Part shown: positions 7,000 to 11,887 of the stretch, piece by piece
Position numbering within the stretch: position 1 is the first letter of the stretch
How the letters are laid out: every line of letters begins with the position of its first letter
NCBI GenBank assembly: GCA_938002705.1
Contig: CALLAG010000245.1
Span: forward strand, 1-11,887
Reading direction: 5' to 3'
DNA: 11,887 bases
Source of the DNA: an uncultured Saprospiraceae bacterium
GTDB lineage: Bacteria > Bacteroidota > Bacteroidia > Chitinophagales > Saprospiraceae
The notes under the pieces: model-generated
Databases searched by the model: none
The model's input: the letters and a program-made list of their open reading frames with translations, nothing else
What the model was told of the DNA's origin: nothing
Made by a program: the position numbers and the translations under genes

Positions 7000-9255
7000 T
7001 TATCCTAAATCATATCTATCTAAATTCATAACCTTAGTCCAGGCTGCTACGAAGTCTTTCATAAATTTCTGCTCTGAATCGTGGCATCCATATACTTCCG
7101 CTATAGCTCTCAGCTCAGAATTAGATCCTGGGATAAGATCCACTCTTGTTCCAGTCCATTTCTGCTCACCTGTTTTCCTATCACTGCCTAAGAATGCATT
7201 CTCACCTTCATCAGCGGCCTGCCATTTAATGTTTAAGTCAAGAAGATTTACAAAATAATCATTGCTTAGTGTTCCTGAACGCTTAGTGAATACACCATGC
7301 TTAGAGTTGTCATAGTTTGTATCTAATACACGCATACCGCCTAATAGTACAAGCATTTCTGGTGCTGTGAGCGTCATTAGTTGTGCTTTGTCTATTAGTA
7401 ATTCTTCTGCAGACGTCTTGTAAGTGCCCTTGTGATAATTTCTGAATCCATCACTTAATGGCTCCAGATATGAGAATGATTCTACATCTGTCTGCTCTTG
7501 TGATGCATCCGTCCTTCCTGGCGTGAATGGTACCGTAATGTCATGACCACCTGCTTTGGCTGCTTTCTCTATACCTACGCTACCACCAAGCACAATAAGA
7601 TCTGCGATAGATACTTTTCTGTCGCTACTAGCATTGAAGTCCTTCTGTACACCTTCTAATGCGTCTAACACTTTGCTGAGCTCAGCTGGATTATTGACCT
7701 GCCAGAATTTCTGTGGCGCCAGTCTTATTCTTGCGCCATTAGCGCCACCTCTCTTATCAGAATGTCTGTAAGTAGATGCTGAGGCCCATGCTGTCGTCAC
7801 TAACTGTGATATAGAAAGACCTGTAGATGCTATTTTAGATTTTAGAGTATTTACATCAGACTCATTGATGACAGGTCCATTCGCTTTAGGAATTGGATCT
7901 TGCCATAGCAGTTCTTCTGACGGTACTTCTGGACCTAAGTAGCGCTGTATAGGGCCCATATCTCTGTGTGTCAGCTTATACCATGCTCTCGCAAATGCAT
8001 CAGCAAATTGATCAGGATTCTCGTGGAATCGTCTTGAAATTTTCTCATATGCAGGATCTACACGTAATGCTAAGTCTGACGTCAACATCATAGGGGCATG
8101 CGTGATAGAGGCATCATGTGCATCAGGTACTGTTCCTGCTGCTGCGCCTCCCTTTGGTCTCCACTGTTGTGCTCCTGCTGGACTCTTAGTCAGCTCCCAT
8201 TCGTGACCGAATAGATTATCAAAGTACATGTTAGTCCACTGTGTAGGATTAGCTGTCCATGCTCCTTCTAGTCCACTCGTAATTGTATGTACACCGCTAC
8301 CTGAACCGAATGAGTTCTTCCATCCCAGTCCTTGTTCTGTGATACCAGCACCTGCGGGTTCTCTATCCACATATTTCTCAGGATCTGCAGCGCCGTGTGT
8401 CTTACCGAATGTATGACCACCTGCTATAAGTGCTACTGTCTCTTCGTCATTCATAGCCATCCTTCCGAATGTCTCTCTGATATCTTTTGCCGAAGCCATA
8501 GGATCTGGGTTACCGTTAGGGCCTTCAGGGTTGACATATATTAGTCCCATCTGTACTGCACCGAGGGGATTTTCTAACTGTCTGTCGTTAGTGTATCTTT
8601 TATCTCCTAACCATTCTGTCTCTGATCCCCAGTAGATATCCTGCTCTGGTTCCCATACATCAGCTCTTCCACCAGCATATCCAAATGTCTCAAAACCCAT
8701 CGTCTCCAATGCTACGTTACCCGTCAGCACCATCAAGTCAGCCCATGATATTTTCTTACCATACTTTTGCTTAATGGGCCATAGTAACAATCTTGCTTTG
8801 TCAAGGTTAGCATTATCAGGCCAGCTGTTAAGTGGAGCGAATCTTAATGTACCAGCTCCTGCGCCACCACGTCCGTCACCGACTCTATAAGTACCTGCAC
8901 TGTGCCATGCCATTCTGATAAAGAAAGGTCCATAGTGTCCGTAATCTGCAGGCCACCATTCTTGGGAGTCCGTCATAAGATCAGCGAGATCTTTCTTTAA
9001 TGCATCAAAGTCTAAAGACTTAAATTCTTCAGCATAATCAAAATCCTCATGCATAGGATCAGACAGAGAAGAATGCTGTCTTAAGATATTAAGATTAAGC
9101 ATATTAGGCCACCAATCTCTATTAGATGTACCACCACCGGCACTTTTCTTCATGATGCCGCTGCTAAATGGACACTTACTGGCAGAATTGGTTGTATAAC
9201 TTTTGCCGTTGCCGTTGCCATTACTGGCTCCATTCATTTCATTTAATTCGCTCAT
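7000..9255 (-). CDS. katG: Catalase-peroxidase KatG
   Basis: The 751-residue bifunctional haem enzyme removes hydrogen peroxide by catalase and broad peroxidase activity. The N-terminal domain holds the distal residues R114, W117 and H118 in IRMAWHSAGTYR, the proximal haem ligand H281 in AGGHTFGKTHGA, and the W117-Y240-M266 set that forms the covalent Met-Tyr-Trp adduct needed for catalase activity (GLIYVNPEGP and GRMAMND). D394 in TSDLALRVDP and R423 in FARAWYKLTHRDMGP match the proximal Asp and mobile Arg of characterised KatGs. The C-terminal domain (about 455-751) is the usual degenerate duplicate without haem. Length is normal. The first 30 residues are a low-complexity Asn/Gly/Ser tail coded by a hexanucleotide repeat. 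No signal peptide is seen, so the enzyme is cytoplasmic. It is divergent from oxyR, suggesting peroxide induction. Confidence 0.97.
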   Translation of the reverse strand: MSELNEMNGASNGNGNGKSYTTNSASKCPFSSGIMKKSAGGGTSNRDWWPNMLNLNILRQHSSLSDPMHEDFDYAEEFKSLDFDALKKDLADLMTDSQEWWPADYGHYGPFFIRMAWHSAGTYRVGDGRGGAGAGTLRFAPLNSWPDNANLDKARLLLWPIKQKYGKKISWADLMVLTGNVALETMGFETFGYAGGRADVWEPEQDIYWGSETEWLGDKRYTNDRQLENPLGAVQMGLIYVNPEGPNGNPDPMASAKDIRETFGRMAMNDEETVALIAGGHTFGKTHGAADPEKYVDREPAGAGITEQGLGWKNSFGSGSGVHTITSGLEGAWTANPTQWTNMYFDNLFGHEWELTKSPAGAQQWRPKGGAAAGTVPDAHDASITHAPMMLTSDLALRVDPAYEKISRRFHENPDQFADAFARAWYKLTHRDMGPIQRYLGPEVPSEELLWQDPIPKANGPVINESDVNTLKSKIASTGLSISQLVTTAWASASTYRHSDKRGGANGARIRLAPQKFWQVNNPAELSKVLDALEGVQKDFNASSDRKVSIADLIVLGGSVGIEKAAKAGGHDITVPFTPGRTDASQEQTDVESFSYLEPLSDGFRNYHKGTYKTSAEELLIDKAQLMTLTAPEMLVLLGGMRVLDTNYDNSKHGVFTKRSGTLSNDYFVNLLDLNIKWQAADEGENAFLGSDRKTGEQKWTGTRVDLIPGSNSELRAIAEVYGCHDSEQKFMKDFVAAWTKVMNLDRYDLG
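9203..9220. repeat. Hexanucleotide microsatellite inside katG 5' region
   Basis: TTGCCG, TTGCCG and TTGCCA occur in tandem. On the coding strand they encode alternating Asn-Gly in the unstructured N-terminal tail of KatG. Copy-number change would add or remove two residues without breaking the frame. Confidence 0.7.
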
Positions 9256-9273
9256 ATATGGTTATTGTTTTTT

Positions 9274-9302
9274 ATTAGTTATAAATATAGTAGATAACTT
9301 AT
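9274..9302. promoter_or_regulatory. Candidate OxyR operator with LysR-type T-N11-A geometry
   Basis: ATTAGTTAT (9274-9282) and ATAACTTAT (9294-9302) are inverted copies matching at 8 of 9 positions, separated by exactly 11 bp. This is the T-N11-A arrangement bound by LysR-family regulators. It lies 19-47 bp upstream of the katG start, between katG and its divergent regulator gene. It does not match the full E. coli OxyR ATAG-N7-CTAT consensus. A TATATTTA (complement of 9282-9289) inside the spacer resembles a -7 element for katG. Confidence 0.45.
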
Positions 9303-9328
9303 ACGGTGTGAAAATAAGATTAAAACTT

Positions 9329-9354
9329 TATAGATAAAAACGAATTAATCTATA
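9329..9354. promoter_or_regulatory. Candidate second operator dyad upstream of oxyR
   Basis: TATAGAT (9329-9335) is repeated perfectly in inverted form as ATCTATA (9348-9354) with a 12-bp spacer, 19 bp before the oxyR ATG. It contains ATAG and CTAT half-elements like those of E. coli OxyR sites, but with different spacing. Its centre is about 53 bp (five helical turns) from the centre of the T-N11-A dyad, so two bound dimers could lie on the same face. Autoregulation of oxyR is the simplest reading. Confidence 0.4.
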
Positions 9355-9372
9355 CCTTCATCGAAAACATCG

Positions 9373-10275
9373 ATGAACAGACGACAGATAGAATATGTGC
9401 TTGCATTGGCAACTCAGAAGAACTTTGGATCAGCTGCAGAGTCTTGCTATATATCACAATCTACACTAAGTGCTATGATCGCCAAGTTTGAGGAGCAAGC
9501 AGGTGTAGAGATTTTTAATAGGAAGACAAGACCGATAGATATTACCCCTCAAGGGGAAAAGTTATTAAAGTCTCTAAAAAGTATATATCGTGAGTACCAA
9601 CTTCTCGATGAGAAAATCAATGAGATCAAAGGTGTAGAAGTAGGAGAACTGAGTATCGCATGTATTCCTACAGTAGCGCCATACTTATATCCTCTGATAT
9701 TAAATAAGCTATCTAAAGCTCATCCCAAAGTCAATTTCTCTATACATGAATTGACAACAGAAAATATCGAGGATGAATTAATGAATGGAGTCATTGATGT
9801 AGGTATCGTATCGCCACCATTAGACAATAAAGACTTACGTGAATATCCGCTCTACGATGAGCCCTTCTTCGTCTATGATTGTGGTGAGACGACCAAGTCC
9901 AAAAAGTACAAGATCTCGGATATCGATATAGACAGATTATGGCTTCTCGAAGAAGGACACTGTATGAGAAATCAAGTAGGCAAGATCTGCGAACTCCGAC
10001 AGTCTAATAAAGTTAATGGAAATATCATATACAGCTGTGGCAGTATTTTTACACTCATAGAAATGGTCAAAAAAAATAAAGGCGTAACACTAATACCGCA
10101 GCTATCATTAGCTAATAATCAGCAGATAGACATGTCCCGCATCCATAAAATATCTAAGCCTATTCCGACACGGAATATAGGACTCGTTACACATAAGAAC
10201 TTCATTAAGAAACGTATTCTTAATAGTCTGTCGAGTATTATTGTAGATAGTGTGGGGGAGCAGTTAGAATTATAA
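9373..10275 (+). CDS. oxyR: Hydrogen-peroxide-sensing LysR-family regulator OxyR
   Basis: The 300-residue LysR-type regulator has a winged helix-turn-helix at about 1-60 (RQIEYVLALATQKNFGSAAE, then SQSTLSAMIAKFEE), a linker helix, and a two-lobed sensor domain from about residue 90. The decisive mark is LLEEGHCMRNQVGKIC at 191-206. C197 and C206 are spaced exactly like the redox pair C199/C208 of E. coli OxyR (GHCLRDQ...C), where peroxide forms a disulphide that switches DNA binding. IPTVAPYLYP (98-107) and GVTLIPQLS (237-245) are also OxyR-like. It is divergent from katG across a 117-bp gap containing two dyads, the classic arrangement of a regulator next to its target. Its stop codon overlaps the convergent toxin gene by 6 bp. 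The ATG at 9373 gives the standard short N-terminus. Confidence 0.95.
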   Translation: MNRRQIEYVLALATQKNFGSAAESCYISQSTLSAMIAKFEEQAGVEIFNRKTRPIDITPQGEKLLKSLKSIYREYQLLDEKINEIKGVEVGELSIACIPTVAPYLYPLILNKLSKAHPKVNFSIHELTTENIEDELMNGVIDVGIVSPPLDNKDLREYPLYDEPFFVYDCGETTKSKKYKISDIDIDRLWLLEEGHCMRNQVGKICELRQSNKVNGNIIYSCGSIFTLIEMVKKNKGVTLIPQLSLANNQQIDMSRIHKISKPIPTRNIGLVTHKNFIKKRILNSLSSIIVDSVGEQLEL

Positions 10276-10578
10276 TCTATGCTTTAATCTTTGCATAAGA
10301 TCCATGCGTTCATGTAGCATCGCGATTATTAGTAATGGTTTATTCGGTTCACTCAGTCCGAAGATATAATGCTTTTGACAGTGTTTGGTTATGATACGAT
10401 ATCCCGATATTATTAACTCTCTAAAGTGACCTAGCTCTAATGAAAGATCTTGTAAGCATTGGAGCATTTTATTATTGTAAATATGGACTTGTCTTTCTCC
10501 GAAATTATCTAATGTATATTTTATAATTTCAGCCCAATCTTTTTCAGCCTCACTACTAATAGCATATGTTAATGGCAC
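10270..10578 (-). CDS. ParE/RelE-superfamily toxin of a type II toxin-antitoxin pair
   Basis: The 102-residue basic protein fits the ParE/RelE toxin fold. The first helices read SSEAEKDWAEIIKYTLDNFGERQVHIYNNKM (8-38), matching the family pattern in which an acidic Asp-x-x-x-I-x-x-Y-T helix is followed by FG..Q...Y. The C-terminal strands are SGYRIITKH (58-66), HYIFGL (70-75) and LLIIAMLHERMD (82-93). Members either poison DNA gyrase (ParE) or cleave mRNA on the ribosome (RelE). The LHERMD ending leans towards ParE, but the target cannot be read from sequence. The start is GTG at 10578, one base after the antitoxin stop, so translation is probably coupled. The ATG at 10580 is out of frame and closes after three codons. 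The 3' end overlaps the oxyR stop by 6 bp. Confidence 0.87.
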   Translation of the reverse strand: MPLTYAISSEAEKDWAEIIKYTLDNFGERQVHIYNNKMLQCLQDLSLELGHFRELIISGYRIITKHCQKHYIFGLSEPNKPLLIIAMLHERMDLMQRLKHRL

Positions 10579-10579
10579 A

Positions 10580-10831
10580 TTAATACTTCTGATTCGCTAT
10601 AACACTATCTGTAATCTCTTGAAGTGACTTCGATGAAGAAGATTTTTTAGCTTGACTGATTCGTTCTAATAGTAATTTTTCAAGTTCGACCATTGCATCT
10701 TCATCCTTTAAGTCTTTAGTATTTAAAAGTTTATCAAGGATATAATCTTCAAGAGATAATCCTTGTAATGCAGCGAGTGCTTTAATCTTTTGGTGTTGTT
10801 CTGATGACACTTCTATGCTTAACCTACTCAT
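10580..10831 (-). CDS. ParD-like ribbon-helix-helix antitoxin
   Basis: This is an 83-residue antitoxin encoded directly upstream of the toxin, as usual for ParDE-type pairs. The N-terminal MSRLSIEVSSEQHQKIKALA gives the beta strand and first helix of a ribbon-helix-helix DNA-binding domain, followed by LQGLSLEDYILDKLL as the second helix. The C-terminal half is a charged helix (ELEKLLLERISQAKK) and a Ser/Lys tail that would wrap the toxin. The dimer should repress its own operon. The frame is open to an ATG at 10849, which would add MQYFYY; the ATG at 10829-10831 is preferred because MSRLSI matches the family start. Upstream, a TGTACA palindrome (10860-10865) and a -7-like AACATTTG (complement of 10864-10871) are weak promoter/operator candidates. 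Confidence 0.85.
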   Translation of the reverse strand: MSRLSIEVSSEQHQKIKALAALQGLSLEDYILDKLLNTKDLKDEDAMVELEKLLLERISQAKKSSSSKSLQEITDSVIANQKY

Positions 10832-10980
10832 ATAATAAAAATACTGCATTTTGGACTAATGTACAAATGTTGATTTTATATTATCTCGTTCTGTATAGAA
10901 TGATGAAGCACCTTAGAAGAGCTGCATTTTACGTCGTAGATAATCAAGACTAAGTCTTTAATAAACCTACATCATGAAAA

Positions 10981-11206
10981 TCAAGGTTCAGACAAAAGGG
11001 TGGGTGTCGTGTTCAGGATACCTAGTCGTAGTGGTGTGAATCTGTCGGCGGGGACGCCAACGGAAACCAATATATGAGAATGTTATCTGGGCCAAGATCA
11101 GAGGCAGAACAGGATTAAGAGATTTCAAGATGACCACGATTTAGGTTAGTTATAGCTCAAAAGACCGTTTACAACCTACATCATGATAATCATAGAATCA
11201 AGAAAA
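10981..11206. repeat. Array unit 1 (type A, 226 bp)
   Basis: Type A variants are GGGTGGG, GGATACC and GTGGTG. Potential hairpins are 11002-11023 (GGGTGTC with GATACCT, all seven pairs if two G-U pairs are allowed), 11044-11061 (GGCG-GGGA-CGCC, a GNRA-type loop) and 11138-11182 (GATTTAGGTT with AACCTACATC, nine of ten, 25-nt loop). Confidence 0.9.
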
Positions 11207-11433
11207 TCAAGGTTCAGACAAAAAGGGTAGGTGTCGTGTTCAGGAGACCTATTCGTAGTGATGTGAATCAGTCGGCGAGGACGCCAATAGAAACCAATAT
11301 ATGAGAATGTTATCTGGGCCAAGATCAGGGTCAGAACAGGATTAAGAGATTTCAAGATGACCACGATTTAGGTTAGTTATAGCTCAAAAGACCGTTCACA
11401 ACTGAGATCATGATAATCATAGAATAAAGAAAA
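11207..11433. repeat. Array unit 2 (type B, 227 bp)
   Basis: Type B variants are GGGTAGG, GGAGACC and GTGATG. The GGCG/CGCC hairpin is kept with loop AGGA (11271-11288). The 10-bp stem at the right junction is the weakest of the four, AACTGAGATC giving one mismatch and two wobbles. Confidence 0.9.
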
Positions 11434-11658
11434 TCAAGGTTCAGACAAAAGGGTGGGTGTCGTGTTCAGGATACATAGTCGTAGTGGTGTGAATCAGTCG
11501 GCGGGGACGCCAACAGAAACAATATATGAGAATATTATCTGGGCCAAGATCAGGGGCAGAACAGGATTAAGAGATTTCAAGATGACCATGATTTAGGTTA
11601 GTTATAGCTCAAAAGACCGTTTACAACCTAGATCATGATATTCATAGAATCAAGAAAA
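11434..11658. repeat. Array unit 3 (type A, 225 bp)
   Basis: Carries the same A variants as unit 1 in the first half. Like unit 4 it has lost one C before AATATATG and reads CCATG where units 1 and 2 read CCACG. The stem GATTTAGGTT (11590-11599) pairs with AACCTAGATC (11625-11634) at all ten positions with one G-U. Confidence 0.9.
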
Positions 11659-11884
11659 TCAAGGTTCAGACAAAAAGGGTAGGTGTCGTGATCAGGAGAC
11701 CTATTCGTAGTGATGTGAATCTGTAGGTGAGGACGCCAACAGAAACAATATATGAGAATGTTATCTGGGCCAAGATCAGGGTTAGAACAGGATTAAGAGA
11801 TTTCAAGATGACCATGATTTAGGTTAGTTATAGCTCAAAAGACCGTTTACAACTTAGATCATGATAATCATAGAATCAAGAAAA
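11659..11884. repeat. Array unit 4 (type B, 226 bp)
   Basis: Carries the B variants of unit 2 in the first half and the C deletion and CCATG of unit 3 in the second half. The small hairpin at 11723-11740 has GGTG in place of GGCG, which still pairs with CGCC through one G-U. The long stem also stays paired, with two G-U pairs. Bases 11885-11887 begin the next unit. Confidence 0.88.
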
Positions 11885-11887
11885 TCA

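Larger units (their letters stand above)
10964..11887. repeat. Tandem array of about 226-bp non-coding repeats (continues past window)
   Basis: The anchor TCAAGGTTCAGAC recurs at 10981, 11207, 11434 and 11659, and its first bases recur at 11885, so four complete units of 226, 227, 225 and 226 bp lie head to tail and a fifth begins at the edge. Units are nearly identical. The period is not a multiple of three, and single-base indels between copies break every long frame, so this is not a protein repeat. Units 1 and 3 share variants that differ from units 2 and 4 (for example GGGTGGG versus GGGTAGG, GGATAC versus GGAGAC, GTGGTG versus GTGATG), giving an A-B-A-B order. The left edge (from about 10964) carries AACCTACATCATG but lacks the next 17 bp found at internal junctions. 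Function is unknown. Confidence 0.93.

Noticed and set aside
7556..8544. Several plus-strand open frames of 62-71 codons inside katG
   Set aside because: They lie antisense to strongly conserved KatG coding sequence and have no family-like motifs.
10946..10958. Palindrome AAGACT-A-AGTCTT as a terminator near the array
   Set aside because: The one-base centre leaves only a four-pair stem with a five-base loop, no T tract follows, and no gene ends nearby.
11176..11364. A 62-codon minus-strand open frame inside the tandem repeat, with a similar frame in unit 1
   Set aside because: Units 3 and 4 have a one-base deletion that destroys the frame, unit length is not a multiple of three, and the translation resembles no known family. 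It is best read as chance.
10964..11887. CRISPR array or integron cassette array
   Set aside because: Units are contiguous and nearly identical over their whole length, with no unique spacers or cassette genes. No cas or integrase gene is in view, and no attC-like core sites were recognised.

Overview
The window looks like a chromosomal segment of a Bacteroidota bacterium, probably from the Saprospiria or a related class. The evidence is AT-rich DNA, little sign of Shine-Dalgarno sites, small exported TonB C-terminal-domain proteins of the Bacteroidota type, a DbpA-like helicase with a DEFD box, and best-remembered family resemblances. No rRNA, tRNA, IS element or CRISPR was seen. The phylum call is inference from protein style, not from a marker gene.

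Layout. 1-522 (+) is the 3' part of a two-lobed retropepsin-like aspartic protease. It converges with a TRIC/UPF0126 membrane protein (526-1140, -). A divergent gap of about 100 bp leads to an exported gamma-glutamyltransferase (1245-2948, +). Next comes a likely two-gene ribosome-biogenesis unit: a DbpA-type RNA helicase (3013-4323) and RlmF, the 23S rRNA m6A1618 methyltransferase (4350-5288). Both act on 23S rRNA. An inverted repeat that may be a terminator follows. Two tandem paralogous genes (5440-5928 and 5958-6431) encode short exported proteins with a TonB C-terminal domain. A third, decayed and previously unlabelled copy of the same family follows at about 6488-6731.

Oxidative-stress locus. 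katG (7000-9255, -) ends at a strong intrinsic terminator. It is divergent from oxyR (9373-10275, +), whose product keeps the redox cysteine pair C197/C206. The 117-bp gap between them holds two dyads: one with LysR-type T-N11-A geometry and one perfect 7-bp dyad. These are natural candidates for OxyR operators.

Accessory end. A ParD-like/ParE-like toxin-antitoxin pair (10270-10831, -) overlaps the oxyR stop codon. Behind it, from about 10964 to the window edge, lies a tandem array of about 226-bp repeats: four complete units plus the start of a fifth. The unit length is not a multiple of three and reading frames are not preserved. Units alternate in an A-B-A-B pattern. Each unit can form up to three short hairpins, and several differences between copies turn pairs into G-U wobbles only if the plus strand is transcribed. 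This array is the least explained part of the window.
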